In this document: positions 1 to 4,978 of the stretch, one piece after another
Position numbering within the stretch: the stretch's first letter is position 1
How the letters are laid out: the number at the start of each line of letters is the position of its first letter
Assembly: GCA_937936215.1 (NCBI GenBank)
Contig: CALGWX010000064.1
Span: forward strand, 1-6,270
Source of the DNA: an uncultured Burkholderiaceae bacterium
Lineage (GTDB): Bacteria > Pseudomonadota > Gammaproteobacteria > Burkholderiales > Burkholderiaceae_F
DNA length: 6,270 bases
Direction: 5' to 3'
Translations under genes and position numbers: made by a program
Notes under the pieces: generated by a model
Database searches by the model: none
What the model saw: the letters and a program-made list of their open reading frames with translations, nothing else
Told to the model about the DNA's origin: nothing

Positions 1-430
1 GGTCCTTCTCCTGCGCCACCTCGGCGAGCCGGCGCAGCTCACCCTCGGCCGTGACGCGCTCGGCCGCGGCCAGCCGCACCGTCGCGTGCGGCGCGGCCAG
101 CGCCAGTTCGGCGAGCAGCGACTGGTCGGCGATGTCCTGCAGCGCCGCCTGCAGGGCCTGGGGCTCGGCGATGCCGTCCAGCCATTGGCCAAGCGACTCG
201 ACGATCGCCGCGCGCACCGCGGGCTCCCTCTCGGCGGCCCACGCGGCGAGCAGCGCGCTGCCGTCGCGGCAGCGGCGCGCGGCGGCGGCGCGAACGCCGG
301 CGTCGGGGTCGTCGCGCAGCAGCGACGCCATTTCGGGCGAATCCGGCGGCAGTTCGGCGATGCCGAGCAGGCGCTGCGCTGGCTCGGCATGCTCGTGCAG
401 CGGTGGGCGGGAAAGGATCTTGTTCAGCAC
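1..430 (-). CDS. HEAT-repeat protein, probable N-terminus of a DUF349 family protein (partial)
   Basis: The reading frame enters from the left edge and gives 143 residues from a GTG at 430. The visible part is alanine- and leucine-rich helical repeat sequence: units such as DDPDAGVRAAAARRC (about 40-54), EREPAVRAAIVESLGQWL (67-84) and APHATVRLAAAERV (113-126) have the spacing of HEAT/armadillo repeats. Many betaproteobacterial proteins begin with such repeats followed by coiled-coil DUF349 domains; the closing residues (LRRLAEVAQEKD) fit that transition, but the diagnostic part lies outside the window. No catalytic motif is visible and the function is unknown. The start is uncertain: GTG at 430 gives a plausible beginning (VLNKILSRPP), but no good Shine-Dalgarno precedes it. 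A GTG at 460 is in frame, and the frame is open back to a stop just after the nicotinamidase. It lies 80 bp downstream of the nicotinamidase on the same strand. Confidence 0.65.
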   Translation of the reverse strand, partial: MLNKILSRPPLHEHAEPAQRLLGIAELPPDSPEMASLLRDDPDAGVRAAAARRCRDGSALLAAWAAEREPAVRAAIVESLGQWLDGIAEPQALQAALQDIADQSLLAELALAAPHATVRLAAAERVTAEGELRRLAEVAQEKD

Positions 431-510
431 GGGTTCAACGCGGTCGAGGGCCGGCGCCACGGCCGGCGGCAGGCGAAGGGTAGCGCGGCGCGCCCGCGGC
501 CCGCGTCAGC

Positions 511-1128
511 TCAGCACCGGTCCGAGGTGGTCATCCGCACCCCGGCGGTGGCCAGCTGTGCCCGCGCCGCCGCCAGCGAGCCGCCGGTGTCGATCGCCCG
601 GCAGGCGTCCTCGATGACCCAGGTCTCGAAGCCGGCCGCCTGCGCGTCGAGCGCGCTCCAGGCCACGCAGAAGTCGGTGGCCAGGCCGCAGCAGAAGACG
701 CGGCGCAGGCCGCGCTCGCGCAGCAGGCCAGCCAGCCCCGTCGGCGTGACGCGGTCTGCCTCGAGGAAGGCGGAGTAGCTGTCGGTATGCGCGTGGTAGC
801 CCTTGCGGATCACCGCCTGCGCATGGCGGATCTCCAGCGCCGCCGCCAGCGCCGCGCCGGCGCTGCCCTGCACGCAGTGGTCCGGCCACAGCACCTGCGG
901 CCCATAGGGCAGCGCGACCGTCTCGAACGGCGAGCGGCCGGGGTGGCTCGACGCGAACGAGACGTGCCGCGGCGGGTGCCAGTCCTGGGTCAGGATGACG
1001 TTGGCGAATCTCGATGCCAGCGCGTTGATCACCGGCACCACCTCGTCGCCGCGAGGCACCGCCAACGCCCCCCCGGGCAGGAAGTCGTTCTGCACGTCGA
1101 TCACCAGCAGCACGGCATCGGAATTCAT
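511..1128 (-). CDS. pncA: Nicotinamidase (PncA-like, isochorismatase-fold cysteine hydrolase)
   Basis: This 205-residue cytoplasmic enzyme should hydrolyse nicotinamide to nicotinate and ammonia, the entry to NAD salvage by the deamidating (Preiss-Handler) route. The catalytic triad is visible: D11 in LLVIDVQNDF, K109 in IRKGYH and C154 in GLATDFCV. Metal ligands expected of nicotinamidases are also present: D49 and H51 in TQDWHPPRH (with H55 close by) and H84 in WPDHCVQG. The WPxHC motif and the DWH metal site separate nicotinamidases from generic isochorismatase-like hydrolases. Length is normal for the family. The ATG at 1126-1128 follows a purine-rich Shine-Dalgarno (GGGAGAAGGGG at 1130-1140), which fixes the start. 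It lies 45 bp downstream of the TAXI receptor and upstream of the HEAT-repeat protein, all on the minus strand, so co-transcription is likely. Nothing appears truncated or missing. Assignment as nicotinamidase is strong; exact substrate range is inferred. Confidence 0.93.
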   Translation of the reverse strand: MNSDAVLLVIDVQNDFLPGGALAVPRGDEVVPVINALASRFANVILTQDWHPPRHVSFASSHPGRSPFETVALPYGPQVLWPDHCVQGSAGAALAAALEIRHAQAVIRKGYHAHTDSYSAFLEADRVTPTGLAGLLRERGLRRVFCCGLATDFCVAWSALDAQAAGFETWVIEDACRAIDTGGSLAAARAQLATAGVRMTTSDRC

Positions 1129-1129
1129 G

Positions 1130-1140
1130 CCCCTTCTCCC
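1130..1140 (-). promoter_or_regulatory. Shine-Dalgarno of the nicotinamidase gene
   Basis: On the minus strand the bases before the ATG read GGGAGAAGGGGC. The GGAG core sits 7 nt before the start codon. This strong site fixes the PncA start and contrasts with the TAXI and DMT transporter genes, which show none. Confidence 0.75.
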
Positions 1141-1146
1141 CGCGCT

Positions 1147-1167
1147 CGCGGCCCGTGGCCGGCCGCG
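1147..1167 (-). other. GC-rich intercistronic hairpin between the TAXI receptor and nicotinamidase genes
   Basis: Arms CGCGGCC (1147-1153) and GGCCGCG (1161-1167) can pair as a 7-bp stem with a 7-nt loop. It begins just after the TAXI stop codon, within the 45-bp gap before pncA. No T-tract follows on the minus strand, so it is unlikely to be an efficient intrinsic terminator. It could act as a 3'-end stabiliser or attenuate read-through. In DNA this GC-rich, such stems also arise by chance. Confidence 0.3.
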
Positions 1168-1173
1168 CGCGCT

Positions 1174-2526
1174 TCAACCCCGGTCCGCCTCGCGCAGCCG
1201 GCCGCGGACCAGTTCGATGTGGCTGCGCAGCGCGTACACCTCGTCGGCGTACGACAGCGGCACCGCGATGTGCCCGACCTTGGCTTCGAGCTCGTCGAGC
1301 TCGCGCAGCAGCCGCGCCCGATCGGCGGCGGCCTGCTCGACCTGCGCCTCGATGCCGCGCAGCCGCCCGTACCAGCGGAAGATACGCGAGCGCACCCGGA
1401 ACTCGTACAGCGGCGGCACCACGCGCGAGGCCGGGATCAGCACCGCGATCACGGTCAGCAGCGCCACCCACATGCGGTCGACCAGGTTGGCGAGCCAAAA
1501 CGGCAGGTAGCGCTGCAGAAGGGGCGGGCCGCTGCGGTACAGCCGCGCCGCCTCCTCCGCCAGCGGCAGCTCCGGCGAAGCCGCGCGCGGAAACTCGCCG
1601 GCGCGGGCGAACCACCCGGGGCCGCCGTGAATCTCGCGCGCCGCCTGCGCGAACAGCTGCACGAGCGCCGGATGCGTCTTCTCGCGCAGCGCGATCGTCG
1701 AGGTCGCCGCCACCAGCGCCACGTCGCGCGGTGGCAGGTCGCGCGCCAGGTCGACCACGCCGCGCGGCAGCGTCAGATGGCTGACGAAGCCGAAGCGGCG
1801 CGCGTAGGCCTCGGCCTGCGCGAACTCGAACAGGGCGATGCCGGGCGTGATCAGCAGCATCTGCACCAGCGGCGAATCCGGCGCCGACACCAGCACGATG
1901 GCGTCGAGCTCGCCCGCCAGCAGCGCCATCACCGCCGCCGTCGGCGCCAGCTCCGACAAGCGCAGCGATGCGAGCTCGACGCGGTTGGCGTGCAGCAGCT
2001 TCAGCATCAGGTTGCGGCTGCCCGATCCCGGCGGGCCGAGGTTCACGCGCAGCCCCGAAAGCTCCCCCACGTGCGACAGCGGCGTCGGGCCGGCGCGCCC
2101 CGCGCGCAGTTCGCTGCGGTAGAAGATCCACACCGGCTCGTAGAACAGGCTGCCGAGCGAGGCCAGCGGCGCGCCGCTGCGGTCCTCGTCGGCGGCATAC
2201 AGCGTCTCGGAGGCGCCGCCCTGGACGAAGGCGAAGTCCACTGGCTGGCTTGCATCGCGCAGCAGGCGCAGGTTCTCGGCCGAGCCCTCGGTGGCGCGCA
2301 GCTCGACCGTGATGCCGTGCCGCGCCAGCTGCCGCGCGTAGGCGCGGCCGAACTCCGCGTACGCGCCCTGCTCGGGGCCGGTGGCGAGCACGACGCGCGA
2401 CGGCGGCGTGGGGTCGAGCAGCACGTAGGCCAACCACAGCAGCGCCGCGGCGACGACAACGAACGGCGCCGCCGCAAGGAGGAAATCGCGAAACGCGAGC
2501 AGCGTGGGGCGCGGCACGGTGGGCAT
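1174..2526 (-). CDS. Membrane-anchored TAXI family TRAP-type solute receptor
   Basis: The 450-residue product resembles the TAXI (NMT1-like) substrate-binding proteins of TRAP transporters. After a short basic N-terminus there is a hydrophobic segment at about 16-37 (LLAAAPFVVVAAALLWLAYV), a membrane anchor or uncleaved signal. The periplasmic ligand-binding region follows: RVVLATGPEQGAYAEFGRAYA (44-64), VDFAFVQGGASE (96-107), and LRVNLGPPGSGSRNLMLKLL (159-178), which matches the lobe that clasps the ligand. Unlike soluble TAXI receptors it continues past a second hydrophobic segment (about 352-366) into a charged tail with a predicted coiled coil (about 391-416, LLRELDELEAKVGHI), probably cytoplasmic. 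No TRAP permease genes are present, so it is an orphan receptor here. Ligand unknown; TAXI proteins commonly bind organic acids such as glutamate. The ATG at 2526 gives the expected N-terminus; it lacks a Shine-Dalgarno but lies 12 nt after a CATAAT hexamer. The frame stays open far upstream, but that stretch is antisense to the stress protein. Confidence 0.87.
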   Translation of the reverse strand: MPTVPRPTLLAFRDFLLAAAPFVVVAAALLWLAYVLLDPTPPSRVVLATGPEQGAYAEFGRAYARQLARHGITVELRATEGSAENLRLLRDASQPVDFAFVQGGASETLYAADEDRSGAPLASLGSLFYEPVWIFYRSELRAGRAGPTPLSHVGELSGLRVNLGPPGSGSRNLMLKLLHANRVELASLRLSELAPTAAVMALLAGELDAIVLVSAPDSPLVQMLLITPGIALFEFAQAEAYARRFGFVSHLTLPRGVVDLARDLPPRDVALVAATSTIALREKTHPALVQLFAQAAREIHGGPGWFARAGEFPRAASPELPLAEEAARLYRSGPPLLQRYLPFWLANLVDRMWVALLTVIAVLIPASRVVPPLYEFRVRSRIFRWYGRLRGIEAQVEQAAADRARLLRELDELEAKVGHIAVPLSYADEVYALRSHIELVRGRLREADRG

Positions 2527-2538
2527 CGAAGCAGCACG

Positions 2539-2544
2539 ATTATG
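2539..2544 (-). promoter_or_regulatory. Possible -10 element of the TAXI receptor gene
   Basis: The minus strand reads CATAAT, five of six matches to the sigma-70 -10 consensus, in an otherwise very GC-rich stretch. It ends 12 nt before the ATG at 2526, which would put transcription start within about 6 nt of the start codon. No convincing -35 hexamer is seen 16-18 bp upstream, so this is tentative. Confidence 0.35.
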
Positions 2545-2577
2545 CAAGCGCGAGATCGAGGCCGGCCGCAGCGGCGC

Positions 2578-2637
2578 GCCGGTCGCGTGGCGGTCGCGCA
2601 TGCCGGCCGGCGCAGACCGCTTCAACCCGCGACCGGC
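2578..2637. repeat. Inverted and direct short repeats in the divergent TAXI/stress-protein region
   Basis: A 10-bp inverted repeat, GCCGGTCGCG (2578-2587) and CGCGACCGGC (2628-2637), is separated by 40 bp. The core CGGTCGCG also occurs as a direct repeat at 2580-2587 and 2591-2598, offset by 11 bp, about one helical turn. This arrangement, between two divergent genes, could be an operator. The high GC content makes chance occurrence plausible and no known regulator site is recognised. Confidence 0.3.
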
Positions 2638-2749
2638 CCGCGCCGCGAGGCCTCGCCCTGCGGGCACGCCCGCGGCAACCGGCGACCATCGCCATGGCCT
2701 CGGGAGATGCTGCCGTAGACTGCCTCGACAACACTGACTCGCGGCGCAT

Positions 2750-2755
2750 GGGGGA
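2750..2755 (+). promoter_or_regulatory. Shine-Dalgarno of the universal stress protein gene
   Basis: GGGGGA lies 5 nt before the ATG at 2761 and supports that start. A nearby ATG at 2748 is in a different frame. Confidence 0.55.
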
Positions 2756-2760
2756 CGACG

Positions 2761-3660
2761 ATGAAGATCCTGGTGCCGGTGGACGGCAGCAAATTCAGCC
2801 GCGCGGCCATCGAGTTCATCGCCTCGCGCGCCACGCTGGTCGGCGCCGAGCCGCAGATCGAGCTGCTGAACGTGCAGCTGCCGGTGCCGGTGCGTGCGGC
2901 GCGGCTGATCGGCAAAGTCGCCGTGACCGCCTATTACGAGGGCGAATCGAAGAAGGCGCTGAGGGGCCCGGCCTCGGTGCTGAAGCGCGCCGGCTTCGCG
3001 GCGCAAACCGATTACGCGGTGGGCCACCCCGCCGAGGAGATCGCCCGCCGCGCCGACGCCGACCAGGTGGACCTGATCGCCATGGGCTCGCACGGCCACG
3101 GCGCGCTGATGAGCCTGCTGCTCGGCTCGGTCACGCTCGGCGTGCTGGCACGCACGAAGAAGCCGCTGCTGCTGCTGCGCGGCCATGGCCCCGCGCCAGC
3201 CGATTCGCTGCAGGTCGGCATCGCGGTCGACGGCAGCGACTACGGCATCGCCGCCGCAAGATACGTGCTCAAGCATCGGCCGCTGTTCGGCGCCAAGCCG
3301 CGGTTCACCCTGCTGCACGCGGTGCCCGATATGGCCGGCGGCGCGATGCCCGACATGGCCGGCATCGCCCTGCCCGCCTACTCCGACGAGGAGATCAAGG
3401 CGATGCAGCAGCAGGCCTTCGAAAGGGCGGTGGCGCCGGTGCGGGCCCTGTTCGCCGAGGCCGACGTCGCGGCCGCGGAAGTGTGCCTCGTCGGCCCCGC
3501 CGGCGACGAGATCGCCGCCTATGCCCGCAAGAAGAAGCTCGACCTGCTGGTGATGGGCTCGCACGGCTACGGCGCCGTGAAGGCCGCCGTGCTCGGCTCC
3601 GTGGCGCAGCGGGTGGCGGCGCAGTGCGACAAGCCGCTGCTGCTGGTCCGCGAGGCGTAG
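2761..3660 (+). CDS. Tandem-domain universal stress protein (UspA family)
   Basis: The 299-residue cytoplasmic protein consists of two Usp domains, about 1-141 and 150-299. Each starts with a beta strand and acidic residue (KILVPVDGS at 2-10; QVGIAVDGSD at 151-160). Each ends with the ATP-binding signature G-x2-G-x9-G-S: G109-S-H-G112 with G122-S123 in domain 1, and G266-S-H-G269 with G279-S280 in domain 2. Both domains therefore look competent for nucleotide binding, as in ATP-binding rather than UspA-type non-binding members. Each is closed by a KPLLLL(L/V)R strand. Such proteins respond to starvation, oxidative or respiratory stress, but the specific role cannot be read from sequence. Domain 2 contains a short duplication, PDMAG at 189-193 and 197-201, in the loop before its second helix. 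The gene is divergent from the TAXI receptor and convergent with the dehydrogenase, so it is probably monocistronic. Confidence 0.94.
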   Translation: MKILVPVDGSKFSRAAIEFIASRATLVGAEPQIELLNVQLPVPVRAARLIGKVAVTAYYEGESKKALRGPASVLKRAGFAAQTDYAVGHPAEEIARRADADQVDLIAMGSHGHGALMSLLLGSVTLGVLARTKKPLLLLRGHGPAPADSLQVGIAVDGSDYGIAAARYVLKHRPLFGAKPRFTLLHAVPDMAGGAMPDMAGIALPAYSDEEIKAMQQQAFERAVAPVRALFAEADVAAAEVCLVGPAGDEIAAYARKKKLDLLVMGSHGYGAVKAAVLGSVAQRVAAQCDKPLLLVREA

Positions 3661-3679
3661 GCCGCCGCCGGGCGGCGGC
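3661..3679. terminator. GC-rich hairpin between convergent genes, possible bidirectional terminator
   Basis: Immediately after the stress-protein stop codon, GCCGCCGC (3661-3668) can pair with GCGGCGGC (3672-3679) as an 8-bp all-GC stem with a 3-nt loop. It occupies nearly all of the 24-bp gap before the dehydrogenase stop (3685-3687), so it could serve both transcripts. There is no U-tract on either side, so intrinsic termination would be inefficient; it may only define the 3' ends. Confidence 0.4.
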
Positions 3680-3684
3680 CACGC

Positions 3685-4650
3685 TCAATACGCGCCGCGC
3701 ACCAGGTTGGTCGGCCGGCCGGCGACGAAGTTCTCGATGTTGGCGATCAGCTGGTCGGCCAGCGCCTGCTGCGCCTCGTCGGAGGCCCAGGCGACATGCG
3801 GCGTCACGATCACGTTGTGCCGGCGCGCGGCGCGCATCAGCGGGTGGTCCGCGGGCGGCGGCTCCTCGCTCGCCACGTCGAAGCCGGCGCCGCTGATCAG
3901 CCCTTCGTCGAGCGCCTGCAGCAGCGCCTGCTCGTCGACCAGCCCGCCGCGGGCCGTGTTGACGAGCAGCGGCCGCCGCTTCATGGCGCGAAACTCCGGC
4001 ATTGCGATCATGTGGCGGGTGTCCGGCGTCAGCGGCGCGTGCAGGGTGATGATGTCGCTCGTCTCAAGCACCTCCTGCCACGGCGTGTACAGCGGCCCGA
4101 GGCCGGCGACGCCCTTGTGGGCGGCGAACATCGGCTGCATGCCGAAGGCCTTGGCCAGCTCCGCCACCCGCTGCCCGAGCACGCCCTCGCCGATGATGCC
4201 CAGCCGCGAGCCGGCGAGGTCATGGATCGGGTGGTCGAAGAAGCAGAACTGGCCGCTTTGCTGCCAGCGGCCGGCCAACACGTCCTCGCGGTAGGCGACC
4301 AGGTTGCGGCGCAGCGCCAGTATCAGCGCCATGGCGTGCTCGGGCACCGTGTGCACCGCGTAGCCGCGGATGTTCGCCACCGCGATGCCGTGCGCCTCAC
4401 AGTAAGGCTTGTCGACGCAGTCGGTGCCGGTGGCCGCCACCGCGATCAGGCGCAGGTCCGGCAGTTGCGCCAGCGCCGCGGCCGCCAGCCGCACCTTGTT
4501 GACGATGGCGATCGTCGCTCCCGCCAGCCGCGGCACCACCTCCTCCGGGCCGGTGTGGCCGTGCTCGACGAACTCGTGCGGAAACGACGGCCGCCGCAGG
4601 CGGATCTGCGGCGCGATGGTGGCGCGGTCGAGAAAGACGATCCGGTGCAT
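3685..4650 (-). CDS. hprA: D-2-hydroxyacid dehydrogenase, probable hydroxypyruvate reductase/glycerate dehydrogenase
   Basis: The 321-residue cytoplasmic enzyme belongs to the NAD(P)-dependent D-2-hydroxyacid dehydrogenases and most resembles HprA-type glycerate dehydrogenases, which interconvert hydroxypyruvate and D-glycerate. Family-typical stretches are AVAATGTDCVDK (70-81), QFCFFDHPIHDLAGSRLGII (134-153) and VTPHVAWAS (282-290). The Rossmann motif GxGxxG is G154-E-G156-V-L-G159. The catalytic triad is R234 (NTARGGLVDE), E263 (DVASEEPP) and H285, with W288 after it. The residue after the second Rossmann strand, where NAD-specific enzymes carry Asp or Glu, is not acidic (FAAHKG, 175-180), so NADPH use is possible. 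The ATG at 4650 has a GAGGT Shine-Dalgarno 5 nt upstream. A longer frame back to 4758 is open but would cross the apparent gene remnant and does not look like protein. It converges on the stress protein gene. Family assignment is secure; hydroxypyruvate as substrate is likely but not proven. Confidence 0.9.
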   Translation of the reverse strand: MHRIVFLDRATIAPQIRLRRPSFPHEFVEHGHTGPEEVVPRLAGATIAIVNKVRLAAAALAQLPDLRLIAVAATGTDCVDKPYCEAHGIAVANIRGYAVHTVPEHAMALILALRRNLVAYREDVLAGRWQQSGQFCFFDHPIHDLAGSRLGIIGEGVLGQRVAELAKAFGMQPMFAAHKGVAGLGPLYTPWQEVLETSDIITLHAPLTPDTRHMIAMPEFRAMKRRPLLVNTARGGLVDEQALLQALDEGLISGAGFDVASEEPPPADHPLMRAARRHNVIVTPHVAWASDEAQQALADQLIANIENFVAGRPTNLVRGAY

Positions 4651-4655
4651 GGCAG

Positions 4656-4660
4656 ACCTC
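4656..4660 (-). promoter_or_regulatory. Shine-Dalgarno of the dehydrogenase gene
   Basis: The minus strand reads GAGGT 5 nt before the ATG at 4650. It supports this start over the upstream in-frame ATG at 4758 and lies between the remnant's stop codon and the dehydrogenase. Confidence 0.6.
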
Positions 4661-4664
4661 GCAG

Positions 4665-4733
4665 TCAGTTCATGGCGCGCAGGCAGCGCTTGGTCTCGGC
4701 GACGACCGCCCGCGGCGAGATGCCGAACGGCCG
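4665..4733 (-). pseudogene. Possible C-terminal remnant of a lost gene upstream of the dehydrogenase
   Basis: Reading the minus strand down to a TGA at 4665-4667 gives 22 codons ending PFGISPRAVVAETKRCLRAM-N-stop. All 22 have G or C at the third position, as in the real genes here, and the peptide reads like an amphipathic C-terminal helix. The stop lies 14 bp upstream of the dehydrogenase ATG with that gene's Shine-Dalgarno in between, a typical operon junction. Upstream the frame is closed at once by a TAA at 4734-4736 and there is no start codon except the penultimate ATG. The simplest reading is the tail of a former upstream gene whose body was deleted. I do not recognise the family. In DNA this rich in GC, a short frame of this kind can also arise by chance. 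Confidence 0.35.
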
Positions 4734-4738
4734 TTAAC

Positions 4739-4778
4739 GCCGTCGTCGACAGCAGCATTGACGGTTCTCGACGACGGC
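4739..4778. repeat. 11-bp perfect inverted repeat
   Basis: GCCGTCGTCGA (4739-4749) and TCGACGACGGC (4768-4778) are perfect inverted copies around an 18-bp spacer. An 8-bp palindrome, CGTTAACG (4732-4739), abuts the left arm. The structure sits in the divergent promoter region of the dehydrogenase and the DMT permease and next to the end of the putative remnant. It could be an operator, an RNA stem-loop or a rearrangement scar; no T-tract makes it a clear terminator. Confidence 0.5.
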
Positions 4779-4957
4779 CGCCGCCGCATGATGTCGAACA
4801 CCCCTACAGTAGCCTCGCCGGGCCAATCGGCCGAAGCCCCGGAAGCTGCGCGCCCGATCCGCCGAGCACGCTGGCTGGCGCGGTAGCCGCCGGCGCCCAA
4901 TGACGCGAAGCCCGCTCGGCGTCGGCGCGTGGCGCCCGCCGCGCCCCAAGGTGGCGA

Positions 4958-4966
4958 TGCGACAAT
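4958..4966 (+). promoter_or_regulatory. Possible extended -10 promoter element of the DMT permease gene
   Basis: TGCGACAAT contains an extended -10 TG dinucleotide (4958-4959) one base before the hexamer GACAAT (4961-4966), which matches the -10 consensus at four positions including the conserved A2 and T6. It ends 12 nt before the ATG at 4979, implying a leader of about 6 nt. No -35 hexamer is evident, as is tolerated by extended -10 promoters. No Shine-Dalgarno lies between it and the start codon. Confidence 0.4.
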
Positions 4967-4978
4967 CGCGCCGCCGCG

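Larger units (their letters stand above)
4734..4978. other. Remainder of the divergent intergenic region
   Basis: Apart from the remnant, the inverted repeat and the -10-like site described separately, I see no gene here; open frames in this stretch are by-products of high GC. A TACAGT hexamer at 4805-4810 lies inside the near-palindrome CTACAGTAG (4804-4812) and could be a -10 element, but no suitable -35 hexamer is found at 16-18 bp on either strand. No promoter for the dehydrogenase could be identified with confidence. Confidence 0.5.

Noticed and set aside
51..778. Two overlapping plus-strand open frames at the left end
   Set aside because: They lie opposite the HEAT-repeat protein and nicotinamidase, which show genuine repeat and catalytic motifs. 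The plus-strand translations are Ser/Arg/Ala-rich and featureless.
1170..2629. Shared 11-mer CGCTTCAACCC at 1170-1180 and 2619-2629
   Set aside because: One copy includes the TAXI stop codon and the other lies upstream of the same gene. The flanks do not match, so it does not look like a target-site duplication or attachment site.
787..2718. Long plus-strand open frame (643 codons)
   Set aside because: It is antisense to the nicotinamidase and TAXI receptor genes, is extremely rich in Arg, Gln and His, and has no recognisable domain. This is typical of an antisense frame in high-GC DNA.
2716..2721. TAGACT as a -10 element for the stress protein gene
   Set aside because: It matches only four consensus positions and has no -35 hexamer at a sensible distance, so I did not list it as a promoter.
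2527..3564. Upstream extension of the TAXI receptor frame
   Set aside because: The frame is open to 3564 but that part is antisense to the well-supported stress protein, and its translation is His/Arg/Gln-rich without motifs. The ATG at 2526 gives the family-typical N-terminus.
4651..4758. Longer start for the dehydrogenase at 4758
   Set aside because: The extra 36 residues do not resemble the family N-terminus, and a good Shine-Dalgarno serves the ATG at 4650.
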